In this document: piece after piece, positions 31,550 to 41,615 of the stretch | How positions within the stretch are numbered: the stretch's first letter is position 1 | How the letters are laid out: every line of letters starts with the position of its first letter | NCBI RefSeq assembly: GCF_007827955.1 | Contig: NZ_VITR01000007.1 | Coordinates: forward strand, 309,006 to 373,005 | DNA length: 64,000 nucleotides | DNA from: Nitrospirillum pindoramense | Lineage (GTDB): Bacteria > Pseudomonadota > Alphaproteobacteria > Azospirillales > Azospirillaceae | Reading direction: 5' to 3' | Position numbers and translations under genes: made by a program | The notes under the pieces: model-generated | What the model saw: the letters and a program-made list of their open reading frames with translations, nothing else | What the model was told of the DNA's origin: nothing | Database searches by the model: none

Positions 31550-32014
31550 TCAGATCTCCAGCGCCTTGGCCGCTTCGTGGATGGCGGCGCGGATGCGGAC
31601 ATAGGTGGAGCAGCGGCAGAGGTTGCCGCTCATGGCGCTGTCGATGTCCTGGTCGGTGGGCTTGGCGTTATCGGTCAGCAGGGCGACGGCCGACATGATC
31701 TGGCCCGACTGGCAATAGCCGCACTGGACGACGTCCAGCTTGACCCAGGCGTCCTGCACCGCCCTGGCCACCTTGCCCTCGATGCCCTCGATCGTGGTCA
31801 CCTTGGACCCGGCGATGGAGCCGATGGGGGTGGAGCAGGCGCGCACGGGCTGGCCGTCGACATGCATGGTGCAGGCGCCGCACTGCGCGGCGCCGCAGCC
31901 GAACTTGGACCCCGTCTTGCCCGCGATCTCCCGCACCGCCCAGAGGAGCGGCATGTCGGGATCGGCATCGACCGACCAGGGCTTTCCGTTGAGGGTGAGT
32001 TTGATGGGTGGCAT
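31550..32014 (-). CDS. Molybdenum hydroxylase 2Fe-2S small subunit (IorA-like)
   Basis: The 154-residue protein (start [15 protein letters not shown] at 32014) has two 2Fe-2S domains: the plant-type cluster [16 protein letters not shown] and the helical one with [11 protein letters not shown] and [18 protein letters not shown]. It passes electrons from the large subunit to an acceptor. No flavin subunit is present, as in isoquinoline oxidoreductases, so a cytochrome probably accepts the electrons. It lacks its own Tat signal and is likely carried out with its partner. Confidence 0.92.
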   Translation of the reverse strand: MPPIKLTLNGKPWSVDADPDMPLLWAVREIAGKTGSKFGCGAAQCGACTMHVDGQPVRACSTPIGSIAGSKVTTIEGIEGKVARAVQDAWVKLDVVQCGYCQSGQIMSAVALLTDNAKPTDQDIDSAMSGNLCRCSTYVRIRAAIHEAAKALEI

Positions 32015-32547
32015 GGCTTCCAATCCTGGGGGCTGGTCGTGCGGTTTCCCGTTCCACCCGCGCCCCCTGACGGCCATCCGGCGGGAAGCATGGGCCCAGG
32101 CCAAAGCCCACCCGATGCGGCGGATGGCGAAGGCGGCCCCTGATCAGGGATGCGAGGATGCGGGATGGCGGGCAACCCCACGCCCGCCGAAGTCATCGCT
32201 TTACCATGATCGTGTAGAAATGGCCAACTCGGCCAAATGGTGGTCTTGCGAAATCGCCCGATTATTCCCATGTGACAGCCGGTCCGGACGCCCCTGTCGC
32301 GGCCTTTACTTTGCTGGACCCGCTATTTCCATTCAGATATAGCGTTCATTCCATCAATCCAAACAGTTGACCTTATTGTTGTCATCGCGCGGAAACATCG
32401 TCCGCCGAGCCCTCGGCACTAGGCGCGCGCCCGGCCCTTTTGTATCCTGCGGCCGACGGCGACGACGCCTTGGACGCCAAACGGCGAGGGGGACTAAGCC
32501 GTTGAGGGGCAAGGCGACCCTCTCCGCACGGGACTCGGGGCAATGGT
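32015..32547. other. 533-base divergent intergenic region
   Basis: It separates the divergent molybdenum hydroxylase operon and the amino-acid binding protein gene. I see A/T-rich promoter-like sequence around 32200-32400 (including TTGACC near 32368), but no clear operator and no convincing small gene. Confidence 0.5.
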
Positions 32548-33678
32548 ATGGGGCGGGGCATGGGGCGAGCCGGAATAGCGCAGGCCACACGATATGGAGC
32601 GCGGCACGCACTGCGGCGGCGTGGCGCGCGCGCGGCGGTGTCACTGCTGCTGGGCCTGGCGCTGACGATGGCCGCCGCGCTGGCGCCCCCGGCGCGGGCG
32701 GCGGCCAAGGCCCCCGTCGCGGGCGGCACGCTGGAGCAGGTGCGCCAGCGCGGCGCCCTGCGCTGTGGCGTCAACACCGGGCTTCCGGGGTTCGGCGCGC
32801 CGGACAGCAACGGGGAATGGTCGGGACTGGACGTGGATGTCTGCCGCGCCGTCGCCGCCGCCGTGCTGGGGGACGCGCACAAGGTGCATTTCATCCCCCT
32901 GGGCAGCCGCCAGCGTTTCAGCAGCCTGGCGGCCGGTGAGATCGACCTGCTGTCGCGCAACACCACCTGGACGCTGAGCCGCGATGTGCAGGGCATGGAA
33001 TTCGCCCCGCCCGTCTATTACGACGGCCAGGCCTTCATGGTGCGCCGGTCCTTCCATGCCCGCAGCGTGCGCGAACTGGATGGCGCCACCATCTGCGTGC
33101 AGCAGGGCACCACCACCGAGGTGAACCTGGCCGATTATTTCCAGTCCACGGGCATGAAGTACACCCCCCTGGCCATCGAGGACCTGGGGGAGTTGGTGGC
33201 CGCCTTTTTCGCCGGCCGTTGCGACGCCTACACCACCGACGCGTCGGCGCTGGCCGCCACCCGCGCCGCCCAGACGACCAGCGCCGACGATTACCTGATC
33301 CTGCCCGAGCTGATCTCGAAGGAGCCGCTGGCGCCCGCCGTGCGCAAGGGGGACGAACAGTGGTTCGATATCGTGAAGTGGACCATCTATGCCCTGATCG
33401 AGGCGGAGGAGCGCGGGATCACCAAGGCCAACGTGCAGGACAACCTGGCCTCGGCCGCACCGGGCGTGCAACGTTTGCTGGGCGTGCGTACCGGGGCCGG
33501 CCTGGGCAAATCGCTGGGCCTGGACGACCAGTGGGCGGTGCGCATCATCGCCCAGGTGGGCAATTACGGCGAAGTGTTCGAGCGTAATGTGGGCCGCAAT
33601 TCCGTGCTGCGCCTGAACCGGGGGCTGAACGCCCTGTGGAACCAGGGCGGCCTGATGTACGCCATGCCCATACGGTGA
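32548..33678 (+). CDS. AapJ-like general amino-acid ABC transporter binding protein (orphan)
   Basis: The 376-residue protein has a long twin-Arg-like basic N-terminus then a hydrophobic stretch (VSLLLGLALTMAAALAPPARA). The mature part begins GGTLEQVRQRGALRCGVNTGLPGFGAPDSNGEWSGLDVDVCRA and contains DLLSRNTTWTLSRD and VCVQQGTTTE-type segments typical of AapJ/BztA family 3 solute receptors. It should bind L-amino acids in the periplasm. AapQMP permease and ATPase genes are absent here, so it must use a remote transporter. Confidence 0.9.
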   Translation: MGRGMGRAGIAQATRYGARHALRRRGARAAVSLLLGLALTMAAALAPPARAAAKAPVAGGTLEQVRQRGALRCGVNTGLPGFGAPDSNGEWSGLDVDVCRAVAAAVLGDAHKVHFIPLGSRQRFSSLAAGEIDLLSRNTTWTLSRDVQGMEFAPPVYYDGQAFMVRRSFHARSVRELDGATICVQQGTTTEVNLADYFQSTGMKYTPLAIEDLGELVAAFFAGRCDAYTTDASALAATRAAQTTSADDYLILPELISKEPLAPAVRKGDEQWFDIVKWTIYALIEAEERGITKANVQDNLASAAPGVQRLLGVRTGAGLGKSLGLDDQWAVRIIAQVGNYGEVFERNVGRNSVLRLNRGLNALWNQGGLMYAMPIR

Positions 33679-33845
33679 TCGAAAGACACAACAATTCCGG
33701 TAGGGACGAGCCTTCCGGGCAAAGGCCGCCGTTGTGTCGGGACCGGTTTCAAGGCAAGTAGACAGCAACAGAAAATTTGACCGCGCCACAGTCGCCCCGC
33801 CGGATCGACCGGGGCGGGGCGCTGGCCATCGGGGGATAGGTTTCA

Positions 33846-35096
33846 ATGCAGCAAAAGCGCTTCACGCTGTTCGTCCTGGGCGCGATGGTCGCCGGCATCG
33901 CGGTGGGCGCCGTCGGGCACAGCCTGCCGGCGGCCGATGGGGCCTCGCTGGCCAGCACGCTGTCCATCCTGACGGACATCTTCCTGCGGCTGATCAAGAT
34001 GATCATCGCCCCCCTGGTGTTTTCCACCCTGGTGGTCGGCATCGCGCATATGGAGGATGTGGCCGCCATTGGCCGCGTGGGCGTGAAGACGCTGGGCTGG
34101 TTCCTGTTGGCCGGCATCGTCTCGCTGGTCCTGGGCCTGGTCATGGTGCAGATTCTGGAACCCGGCGTGGGCATGGCCCTACCCGACCCGACCACGGGCG
34201 GCAAGGCACCGGACGCCGCCGTCTTCACCCTGAAGAACTTCATCGAGCACACCGTGCCCCGGTCGGTCATCGAGGCCATGGCGAACAACGAGATCCTGCA
34301 GATTGTCGTCTTCTCCATCTTCGCCGGCATCGCCATCGCCTCGGTAAAGGACAAGGTGCCGGTGGTGGTGCACCTGGTGGAACAGATCGCCACCGTCATG
34401 CTGAAGATCACCAGCTACGTCATGATGTTCGCGCCCATCGCCATCTTCGCGGCCCTGGCCGCCACGGTGACGACGCAGGGGCTGCAGGTGCTGGGCAGCT
34501 ACGTGAAGTTCGTGGGCGGCTTCTACCTGGCCATGGCGCTGCTGTGGGGGGTGCTGCTGCTTGCTGCCGTGCCCTTCATTGGCGGCCGCGTGCGCGAACT
34601 GGTCAGCGCCATCCGCCAGCCGGTGCTGCTGGCCTTCTCCACCGCCAGTTCCGAGGCGGCCTACCCGCGCACCCTGGAACGGCTCCAGGCCTTCGGGGCG
34701 GCCCGCAAGATCGTCAGCTTCGTCCTGCCGCTGGGGTATTCGTTCAACCTCGACGGCTCGATGATCTACTGCACCTTCGCCACCATGTTCATCGCCCAGG
34801 CCTATGGCATCCACATCAGCATTGGCCAGCAGGTGGAGATGCTGGGCCTGCTGCTGCTGACCAGCAAGGGCATCGCCGGCGTGCCGCGCGCCTCGCTGGT
34901 GGTCATCGCCGCGGCCCTGCCCTTCTTCCACATCCCGTCGGAGGGCATGGTACTGGTGCTGGCCGTCGACCACCTGCTGGACATGGGACGCAGCGCCACC
35001 AACGTGGTGGGCGTGTCCGTGGCCGCCGCCGTCATCGCCAAGTGGGAAGGATTGCTGGGCACCGGCCACTTGGCCGACGGGGAAGAGGACATCTGA
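33846..35096 (+). CDS. Dicarboxylate/amino acid:cation symporter (GltP/DctA family)
   Basis: The 416-residue protein has about eight helices plus re-entrant loops typical of the DAACS family: FLRLIKMIIAPLVFSTLVVGIAHM, the serine-rich hairpin LLAFSTASSEAAYPRTLERL, SFVLPLGYSFNLDGSMIYCTFATMF and the end SKGIAGVPRASLVVIAAALPFFHIPSEG. It imports glutamate, aspartate or C4-dicarboxylates with Na+ or H+. RBS GGGGG lies upstream of the ATG. A strong terminator follows at 35148. Confidence 0.92.
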   Translation: MQQKRFTLFVLGAMVAGIAVGAVGHSLPAADGASLASTLSILTDIFLRLIKMIIAPLVFSTLVVGIAHMEDVAAIGRVGVKTLGWFLLAGIVSLVLGLVMVQILEPGVGMALPDPTTGGKAPDAAVFTLKNFIEHTVPRSVIEAMANNEILQIVVFSIFAGIAIASVKDKVPVVVHLVEQIATVMLKITSYVMMFAPIAIFAALAATVTTQGLQVLGSYVKFVGGFYLAMALLWGVLLLAAVPFIGGRVRELVSAIRQPVLLAFSTASSEAAYPRTLERLQAFGAARKIVSFVLPLGYSFNLDGSMIYCTFATMFIAQAYGIHISIGQQVEMLGLLLLTSKGIAGVPRASLVVIAAALPFFHIPSEGMVLVLAVDHLLDMGRSATNVVGVSVAAAVIAKWEGLLGTGHLADGEEDI

Positions 35097-35147
35097 CCGC
35101 CTCTGGTAACGGCATCCTTTGGGTGGTGGAAGGACGCACCCCTGATC

Positions 35148-35175
35148 AACGGCGGGCCCTCGGGCCCGCCGTTTT
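35148..35175 (+). terminator. Rho-independent terminator after the symporter gene
   Basis: The 12-base arms AACGGCGGGCCC (35148-35159) and GGGCCCGCCGTT (35162-35173) are perfect complements, followed by TTTCCG. Confidence 0.85.
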
Positions 35176-35529
35176 CCGTTCCGCTTTTGGCCGGCATTTG
35201 GTTAACGGCTTGTACCGCCACGCCTTTCTGGCCCTTCCTGCGGCAGGGCGCCCTACCCCGCCCGGAGCGCGACAATTCCAGGGCCCCGGCACCGTACAAC
35301 CGATTATACGGCAAGGGTATGCCCGATGGCTGCTGACATTGGCGTCCACAAACCCGACATGCCCCTGTCATAGCCGTCTGCCATGGTCATGCTTGACCCA
35401 TGGCGGCGGATGGCCGGCCTGGCCCCTGGTGAAAAAGGGGGGTGGGCCTTGGAACCCCGGGCCTGACGCAGGCTTCTGACGCAGGCTTGGGACGATGCCC
35501 GAGACGGGCCCCAGAAGGGAGGGTGAAAC
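35176..35529. other. Intergenic region with no clear gene
   Basis: About 350 bases after the terminator hold no frame with protein-like composition. GGGAGGG near 35518 is the RBS of the following small gene. I see no other defined structure. Confidence 0.45.
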
Positions 35530-35730
35530 ATGATGATGGTGCACCACGAACCCCGCCTGACCGACATGCTGGAGGACCCGGTGGTCCGCCTGATGATGGA
35601 GCGCGACGGCGTTTACCGCGACGATGTGCTGAAACTGATGCGCAGCGTGGCCCAAAAGACCACCAAGCCCGCCGTCAAGGCGGCCCCTGCCAAGGTTCCT
35701 GCGGCGGATGCCGTGCTGGGACATGCCTGA
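35530..35730 (+). CDS. Small hypothetical protein
   Basis: ATG 35530 has a good RBS (GGGAGGGTG). The 66-residue product reads RLTDMLEDPVVRLMMERDGVYRDDVLKLMRS then an Ala/Lys/Pro-rich tail. The core DPVVRLMMERDGVYRDDV resembles short proteins found in Azospirillaceae genomes, which I recall without a known function. It is probably cytosolic. Confidence 0.6.
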   Translation: MMMVHHEPRLTDMLEDPVVRLMMERDGVYRDDVLKLMRSVAQKTTKPAVKAAPAKVPAADAVLGHA

Positions 35731-35876
35731 TACCGCCCGCCGTCAGCCCGCCGCCCCCTGAACCACCGCTGGGGCGGCGGCGGAAGCGTACCCTGCAAAC
35801 GAAACTCAGCGATTCGACAAATAAAAAGGGCGACCCAAAGGCCGCCCGGCGAACAACGGAACCTGATCAAGCCAGG

Positions 35877-36083
35877 TTATTGTTCGGCCGGAGCCCCCGA
35901 CAATTGGGCCGGTACCTTGGCGGGAGCGGCATTTGACTCGCCCGATGACGACCACGCCGCCAGCAGGATCATGCCCACGGCGGTGACGGCCAGCAAAAGC
36001 CAGCGCCCGGCGCTCTTGTCCGCCGTTGGTCTCACCCGAACCAGTGGCAGGTCCGCCACCGTCTCTCCTGCATCGCTGTTCAT
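35877..36083 (-). CDS. Small single-pass membrane protein
   Basis: I prefer ATG 36083 (GGGGG 4 nt upstream) to the in-frame ATG at 36101. The 68-residue product has a polar N-terminus (MNSDAGETVADLPLVRVRPT), one membrane helix (WLLLAVTAVGMILLAAW) and a short periplasmic-type tail. No family is recognised. The GGGCGACC/GGCCGCCC stem at 35828-35847 lies just beyond its stop codon. Confidence 0.55.
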   Translation of the reverse strand: MNSDAGETVADLPLVRVRPTADKSAGRWLLLAVTAVGMILLAAWSSSGESNAAPAKVPAQLSGAPAEQ

Positions 36084-36363
36084 CTTGCCCCCGGATGTCA
36101 TGTTCCTGGGTTGATCCTGTGCGGGAACAATAAAGTTACCCGTGGGGCCTATCAAACCCCCCTTAAGGTATAAATAGTCTATATTTTCATTAAACAGAGT
36201 CTCTGTGTCATAGATCACACACTTCGGTCGCAAATGAAATTTAAGTCAAATAATCCATTAACGGATTAAAAAGCCAAGACACCGTTGTCTGAACCCGGCG
36301 TCCGTGTCCCGTCTTGGGTGGACGTGACGGCGGCGCGCGGCGCCCCAAAAAGCGCTCACGAAA

Positions 36364-36391
36364 AAGGGCGGGACCCTACGGCCCCGCCCTT
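36364..36391 (-). terminator. Rho-independent terminator of hslVU
   Basis: Arms AAGGGCGGG (36364-36372) and CCCGCCCTT (36383-36391) are perfect complements; on the minus strand a T-run (TTTTTCG) follows. It is 29 bases beyond the hslU stop codon. Confidence 0.8.
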
Positions 36392-36419
36392 CCCGCTGTC
36401 GACCCTCGGGCCGACGGCG

Positions 36420-37742
36420 TTACAGGATGAACTTGCTGAGGTCGGCGTCCTTGGCCAGGTCCGACACCTTCTCCCGCACATAGGCGGCGTCGATGGCCAC
36501 ACTGCTGCCGGCCTGGTCGGCGGCGGTGAAGCTGATCTCCTCCAGCAGGCGTTCCAGCACGGTGTGCAGGCGCCGTGCACCGATGTTCTCCACCGTGCTG
36601 TTGATCTGCACCGCCAGGCGTGCCAGTTCGTCGATGGCGTCGTCGGTGAAGCTGAGGGCCACGTCCTCGGTCTTCAGCAGGGCCACGTACTGCTTGATCA
36701 GGCTGGCCTCCGGCTCCGTCAGGATGCGGCGGAAGTCCTCCTCCGTCAGCGGCTTCAGTTCCACGCGGATGGGCAGGCGGCCCTGCAGCTCGGGCAACAG
36801 GTCCGACGGCTTGGCGACGTGGAAGGCGCCGGAAGCGATGAACAGGATGTGGTCCGTCTTCACCGCGCTATGCTTGGTGTTGACCGTCGTACCCTCGATC
36901 AAGGGCAGCAGGTCGCGCTGCACCCCCTCGCGGCTGACGTCGCCGCCGCCCCGGTTCTCGGAGCGGGCGGTGATCTTGTCGATCTCATCCAGGAAGACAA
37001 TGCCGTTCTGCTCCACGGCGTGGATGGCCTCGGCCACCACCGTCTCGTTGTCCAGCAGCTTGTCGGACTCCTCGGCCATCAGCACCGTGTGGCTTTCGGA
37101 CACGGTCATGCGGCGGGCCTTGGTACGGCCGGCGAAGGCCTTGCCGAAGATGTCGCCCAGATTGATCATGCTCATGCTGCCGCCGGGCATGCCGGGGATG
37201 TCGAAGGCCGGAGCGGACGCGGCGTTGTCCTGCACCTGGATTTCGATCTCCTTATCGTTCAGCTGGCCCTCGCGCAGCATCTTGCGGAACTTCTGCCGGG
37301 TTTCGGCCGAGGCCCCCTCGCCCACCAAGGCGTCCAGCACCCGCTCCTCGGCGCGCAGTTCGGCCTTTGCCGCCACCTCCTTGCGCAGGCGCTGGCGGGT
37401 CAGGGTGATGGCGATCTCCACCAGGTCGCGGACGATCTGTTCGACGTCGCGGCCGACATAGCCCACCTCGGTGAACTTGGTCGCCTCCACCTTCAGGAAG
37501 GGGGCCTGGGCCAATTTGGCCAAGCGGCGGGCGATCTCGGTCTTGCCCACGCCGGTCGGGCCGATCATGAGGATGTTCTTGGGCAGAACCTCCTCCTTCA
37601 GGCCTTCCGGCAATTGCTGGCGGCGCCAGCGGTTGCGGAGCGCGATGGCCACGGCGCGCTTCGCATCCTTCTGGCCGACGATGTAGCGGTCCAGTTCCGA
37701 GACGATTTCGCGGGGGGAGAACGAGGTCATCGCCGGGCTCAC
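36420..37742 (-). CDS. hslU: HslU, ATPase subunit of the HslVU protease
   Basis: The 440-residue AAA+ protein starts [37 protein letters not shown] and contains Walker [15 protein letters not shown], Walker B FLDEIDKI, and the insertion domain of about 130 residues that HslU uses to handle substrates. The end [10 protein letters not shown] is the C-terminal tail that inserts into HslV. It unfolds proteins for degradation. Its ATG overlaps the hslV stop by 4 bases, so the two are translationally coupled. Confidence 0.97.
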   Translation of the reverse strand: MSPAMTSFSPREIVSELDRYIVGQKDAKRAVAIALRNRWRRQQLPEGLKEEVLPKNILMIGPTGVGKTEIARRLAKLAQAPFLKVEATKFTEVGYVGRDVEQIVRDLVEIAITLTRQRLRKEVAAKAELRAEERVLDALVGEGASAETRQKFRKMLREGQLNDKEIEIQVQDNAASAPAFDIPGMPGGSMSMINLGDIFGKAFAGRTKARRMTVSESHTVLMAEESDKLLDNETVVAEAIHAVEQNGIVFLDEIDKITARSENRGGGDVSREGVQRDLLPLIEGTTVNTKHSAVKTDHILFIASGAFHVAKPSDLLPELQGRLPIRVELKPLTEEDFRRILTEPEASLIKQYVALLKTEDVALSFTDDAIDELARLAVQINSTVENIGARRLHTVLERLLEEISFTAADQAGSSVAIDAAYVREKVSDLAKDADLSKFIL

Positions 37743-38299
37743 ATCTTTTCCAGGGTGATGTTGCGGTTGGTGTAGACGCAGATGTCGGCGGCGATGCCCA
37801 GCGCCTTGCGGGCGATGGCCTCCGCATCCAGGTCCGGCTGGTCGATCAGGGCACGGGCGGCGGCCAGGGCGTAGGGGCCGCCGGAGCCGATGCCGATGAT
37901 GCCGTCCTCCGGCTCCAGCACGTCGCCATTGCCGGTCAGGATCAGGCTGGCTTGGCGGTCGGCCACGGCCATCATCGCCTCCAGGCGGCGCAGGTAGCGG
38001 TCGGTGCGCCAGTCCTTGGCCAGCTCCACGGCGGCGCGGGTCAACTGGCCCGGATACTGTTCCAGCTTGGCCTCCAGCCGCTCGAACAGGGTCATGGCGT
38101 CGGCCGTGGCGCCGGCGAAACCGGCCATGACCGAACCGCCGGCCAGCGGCCGCACCTTGCGGGCGTTGGACTTCATCACCGTGTTGCCCACAGACACCTG
38201 GCCGTCACCGGCCACCACCACCTGTCCGTTCTTGCGGACGGAAAGGATGGTGGTGCCGTGCCACTGGATGGGGTCGTGGGTCTTGCCATAGTCGGACAT
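37739..38299 (-). CDS. hslV: HslV, peptidase subunit of the HslVU protease
   Basis: The 186-residue protein has a short propeptide ending at HG, then [21 protein letters not shown], where the N-terminal Thr becomes the nucleophile after processing. Other proteasome-beta features are [31 protein letters not shown] and [19 protein letters not shown]. It forms the double hexameric core degraded into by HslU. It is the first gene of the operon; a heat-shock promoter is expected but not clearly visible. Confidence 0.97.
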   Translation of the reverse strand: MSDYGKTHDPIQWHGTTILSVRKNGQVVVAGDGQVSVGNTVMKSNARKVRPLAGGSVMAGFAGATADAMTLFERLEAKLEQYPGQLTRAAVELAKDWRTDRYLRRLEAMMAVADRQASLILTGNGDVLEPEDGIIGIGSGGPYALAAARALIDQPDLDAEAIARKALGIAADICVYTNRNITLEKM

Positions 38300-38414
38300 G
38301 GGAAGCGGTTCCGGTTGGAAAGCGGGAAATCGGATAAGGGCCCACGGTATGTGGGATGGCGATGATGCGGGTCAAGCCAGGGCCGGACCGGCGGCGTTGA
38401 GTTCGCAGCGCGAA

Positions 38415-38444
38415 AAAGGCCAGACTCTCGGGAGCCTGGCCTTT
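38415..38444. terminator. Hairpin terminator between hslV and the 38478 gene
   Basis: Arms AAAGGCCAG (38415-38423) and CTGGCCTTT (38436-38444) are perfect complements; on the minus strand TTCGCG follows. It ends the transcript of the hypothetical gene before hslV. Confidence 0.7.
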
Positions 38445-38477
38445 CACTGTCATCACAATTGAGGGACCCGGTGGGCC

Positions 38478-39320
38478 TTAAAGCGGGATGGCCGGATAGG
38501 CATCGTACGTGCCTTTCAAATCCAGGCGGGTGAAGCCGGCTGCTGCCAGGCGGTCAGCCGCGGCCCCGTCGTCGGAACTATACATGACGGCGCCATCGGG
38601 ATGTCCGGAGGCCGCCTTGGCCGCAGCGACGACGTTGAAGTGGTCCTGGAAAATTGTGACGTTGACGGATCGGGCGTTGGCGGCCTGCTCCTGGGCGGCG
38701 GCGGCCGTCGCCCCCAGCGCTGACGCCTGGGCCACCGACGCCTGGTATTGCGCCATCAAGTCGTCGGGAACGGCCTGCCCCGAGTCGGTCAGCTTCTGAA
38801 TTTGCTGCTGAATGGCACCCGCGTTCCCGACGGCCGAGAACACAGCGCCATATGCGGCCTGCGCCACGGCCTGACGATCGTCCCGCTGGGTGGCCAGGGC
38901 CTGTTCATCATTGGACAACGGAACCTGCGCCATCGCCTTGTCGAAGCTGGTGGTGTCCGCCCAATATTGCAGGCCCTTCACGGCGTCTTCAGCGCTGACC
39001 TGGCCGCTGTTCACCAGCCCTTCCAGCTTCGCCTTGGCCTTGTCATCCATGACGTTGAAGAAATCCGCAGCCCGCCCGGTCAGGGCCGCCCCCAGCTTGC
39101 TGACCATCACCGCATCGCCCTGCGCCGGGGAGACGTCGCTGCTCTTGCCCTGGGTCGGCACGCTGCCAAACGTCTTCGCGGCGGCGGATTTCTTACTGGG
39201 CTGGAATAGGGCGCTGGTCGTATCGGGCATCGTGGCTTGGCTTTTTTTACCCAGCACGGACTTGAGGATCGACTGACCGGCGCCGGCATTCAACACGCTG
39301 AATAAATCGGAACTGGTCAC
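38478..39320 (-). CDS. Hypothetical Ala/Gln-rich protein
   Basis: I choose GTG 39320, preceded by GAAGGGGA at good spacing; a TTG-like upstream frame to 39425 lacks such support. The 280-residue product starts VTSSDLFSVLNAGAGQSIL and is rich in Ala, Gln and Asp, with long helices (EQALATQRDDRQAVAQAAYGAV, then QIQKLTDSGQAV) and a C-terminal alpha/beta part (VNVTIFQDHFNVVAAAKAASG, MYSSDDGAAADRLAAAGF). No signal peptide or known domain is seen. Function unknown. Confidence 0.6.
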   Translation of the reverse strand: MTSSDLFSVLNAGAGQSILKSVLGKKSQATMPDTTSALFQPSKKSAAAKTFGSVPTQGKSSDVSPAQGDAVMVSKLGAALTGRAADFFNVMDDKAKAKLEGLVNSGQVSAEDAVKGLQYWADTTSFDKAMAQVPLSNDEQALATQRDDRQAVAQAAYGAVFSAVGNAGAIQQQIQKLTDSGQAVPDDLMAQYQASVAQASALGATAAAAQEQAANARSVNVTIFQDHFNVVAAAKAASGHPDGAVMYSSDDGAAADRLAAAGFTRLDLKGTYDAYPAIPL

Positions 39321-39625
39321 GTCAACATCCCCTTCCCTGACACTCAGATCGAGATCGATCAGGTTGACAACACCCAAGCCTTTACGACCAAAGGCCACAT
39401 TATCCAGCCTAGGGCATTCTATCAAAGAGAGAATAAATAAATGAAACTATCGTTAACGCATGAGCCGGCGGCGCCATCGTTGGCGCCGCCCCAAGCCCCG
39501 CGACGGGCACGCGCGCCCCCTGCACGGACGTTGTGCCGTAAATCCCGGCCCGCAACGACCACCCATGCGCCAAACAGGGCCTTCCGCCCCTTTCACGGTA
39601 ACAGCCTTGCTGCTAAGTAGTGCTT
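39321..39625. other. Divergent intergenic region before hisB
   Basis: It holds an A/T-rich stretch (AGAGAGAATAAATAAATGAAAC at 39426-39447, split by mixed bases) suited to promoters in both directions, then a G/C-rich segment. I see no attenuator-like run of His codons and no strong hairpin. Confidence 0.45.
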
Positions 39626-40249
39626 ATGGACAGGAACGAACCAGCAGGCGCCCGCAGCAGCACTGTGGAGCGCAAGACCAAGGAAACGCAGATCAGCGTG
39701 ACCGTGGATCTCGACGGTACCGGGCGCTACGACGTGTCGACCGGCATCGGCTTCCTTGACCATATGCTGGAGCAGCTGTCGCGCCATTCGCTCATCGACC
39801 TGACGGTGCGCGCGGTGGGCGACCTGCACATCGATTTCCACCATACGACCGAGGATACCGGCATCGCCATCGGCGAGGCCGTGGCCAAGGCCCTGGGCGA
39901 CCGGCGCGGCATCAACCGCTATGGCCACGCCTACATCCCCATGGATGAGACGCTGACCCGCGCGGCCATCGACCTGTCCAACCGGCCCTACCTGATCTGG
40001 AAGGTGCATTTCACCCGCGACAAGCTGGGGGAGATGGACACGGAACTGTTCAAGGAATGGTTCCAGGCCTTCGCCTTCGCCGCCGGCGCCACCCTGCACA
40101 TGGAAAACCTGTACGGGGAGAACAACCACCACATCGTGGAGAGTTGTTACAAGGCCCTGGCCCGCGCACTGCGTGCCGCCATCGAGATCGACCCGCGCAA
40201 GGCCGACGCCGTGCCCTCCACCAAGGGTGTGCTGGGCGGCTCGCTCTGA
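39626..40249 (+). CDS. hisB: Imidazoleglycerol-phosphate dehydratase
   Basis: ATG 39626 gives 207 residues. The metal-binding motifs are [16 protein letters not shown] and [16 protein letters not shown], the two HHxxE sites of IGPD, preceded by [18 protein letters not shown]. It dehydrates imidazoleglycerol phosphate to imidazoleacetol phosphate in histidine synthesis. It is the monofunctional type without a phosphatase domain. It opens the his cluster, followed by hisH after 31 bases. Confidence 0.97.
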   Translation: MDRNEPAGARSSTVERKTKETQISVTVDLDGTGRYDVSTGIGFLDHMLEQLSRHSLIDLTVRAVGDLHIDFHHTTEDTGIAIGEAVAKALGDRRGINRYGHAYIPMDETLTRAAIDLSNRPYLIWKVHFTRDKLGEMDTELFKEWFQAFAFAAGATLHMENLYGENNHHIVESCYKALARALRAAIEIDPRKADAVPSTKGVLGGSL

Positions 40250-40280
40250 TCCTTCCTTCCAGTCACAGGGTTCGCCTCCC

Positions 40281-40946
40281 ATGACCGCGACCTCTCCCGC
40301 CTCCGTGGCGCTCATCGACTATGGTTCCGGCAACCTGCGTTCCGCCGCCAAGGCGGTGGAACGGGCGGGGCATGAGGCGGGCCATCACGGCCTGACGGTC
40401 AGCGTCACCGCCGACCCGGACGCCATCGCCAAGGCCGACCGCATCATCCTGCCCGGCGTGGGCGCCTTCGCCGATTGCATGGGCGGGCTGTTGGCCGTGG
40501 ACGGGCTGCGCGACGCGCTGGAAGAGGCCGTCATCCATCGCGGCCGGCCCTTCCTGGGCATCTGCGTCGGCATGCAGCTGATGGCGCGCGAGGGCCGGGA
40601 ACACGGCGTGCATCCTGGCCTGGGCTGGATCGATGCGGTGGTGGAACGATTGGCCCCGGCCGATCCCACGCTGAAGATTCCGCACATGGGGTGGAACGAG
40701 CTGGTGCTGGACCAGCCGGAGCATCCCCTGCTGGACGGCATCGCCCCGGGCGCGCATGTCTATTTCGTGCATTCCTATGGTCTCAAGGTGGGCGATCCCG
40801 CCCTGCTGAAGGCGCACGCCGATTACGCGGGGGTCGTGCCCGCCCTGGTTGGCCGCGACAACCTGGCGGGCACCCAGTTCCATCCGGAGAAAAGCCAGGC
40901 CACCGGCCTGCGGCTGATCGCCAATTTCCTGGGCTGGACACCCTGA
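40281..40946 (+). CDS. hisH: Imidazole glycerol phosphate synthase, glutaminase subunit
   Basis: The 221-residue class-I glutamine amidotransferase has [30 protein letters not shown], the nucleophile elbow [11 protein letters not shown], and the His/Glu pair in [10 protein letters not shown]. It supplies ammonia to HisF. The start ATG 40281 follows hisB by 31 bases. A segment [17 protein letters not shown] is slightly longer than usual. An acetyltransferase gene, not hisA, comes next. Confidence 0.96.
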   Translation: MTATSPASVALIDYGSGNLRSAAKAVERAGHEAGHHGLTVSVTADPDAIAKADRIILPGVGAFADCMGGLLAVDGLRDALEEAVIHRGRPFLGICVGMQLMAREGREHGVHPGLGWIDAVVERLAPADPTLKIPHMGWNELVLDQPEHPLLDGIAPGAHVYFVHSYGLKVGDPALLKAHADYAGVVPALVGRDNLAGTQFHPEKSQATGLRLIANFLGWTP

Positions 40947-41013
40947 CCCCGGCCCCCCAGCTATGGGATGCGGCCGCCCCTGGTCGTGCCCCATCCCCCG
41001 TCTCGAGGTTACC

Positions 41014-41607
41014 ATGACCGGTGCTCACCAACCGGCCGTCCCCGGCACCCAGATCTCCGTGGAGGTCGTGGAGCGCCTGCGCCCCGGCGACATGGATGAT
41101 TTGTGCGATGCCGCCGACCTGGCCATCCGCGATGGCGGCGGCTTCGGTTGGGTGACGCCACCGGCCCGCGAGGCCATGGAGCGCTATTGGAAGGGCGTGA
41201 TGGCGGTGCCGGAGCGCACGCTGGTGGTGGGCCGGCTGGACAGCGCCATCGCGGGCTCCGCCCAGTTGGTGCGCCCCACCCGTAATAACGAGGCGCAGAG
41301 CTTCGCCTGCAACCTGACCACCAGCTTCGTCGCCCCCTGGGCGCGCGGCCATGGCTTGGCGCGCGCGCTGACCCTGGCGGTGGAGGCGGAGGCGCGCGCG
41401 GCAGGCTTCCGCATCCTGAACCTGGACGTGCGCGCCACCCAGGGGGCGGCCATCGCGCTGTACCGGGCACTGGGGTACGTCGAATGGGGCAGCCATCCCC
41501 ACTATGCGCGGGTGGACGGCCGGGATATCCCGGGCCTGTTCTTTTATAAAGACCTGACTGAACCCAGCCGGCAGGAAGACCGGCCACCAGACATCAAGCG
41601 GGACTAG
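41014..41607 (+). CDS. GNAT-family acetyltransferase inside the his cluster
   Basis: ATG 41014 is preceded by GAGG. The 197-residue protein has the GNAT core: [24 protein letters not shown], strand [18 protein letters not shown], acetyl-CoA loop [27 protein letters not shown], and [19 protein letters not shown]. The substrate is unknown. It lies between hisH and hisA, 8 bases before hisA, so it is co-transcribed. An uncharacterised frame at this place is, as I recall, also found in Azospirillum his clusters. Confidence 0.88.
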   Translation: MTGAHQPAVPGTQISVEVVERLRPGDMDDLCDAADLAIRDGGGFGWVTPPAREAMERYWKGVMAVPERTLVVGRLDSAIAGSAQLVRPTRNNEAQSFACNLTTSFVAPWARGHGLARALTLAVEAEARAAGFRILNLDVRATQGAAIALYRALGYVEWGSHPHYARVDGRDIPGLFFYKDLTEPSRQEDRPPDIKRD

Positions 41608-41615
41608 GGCGAACC

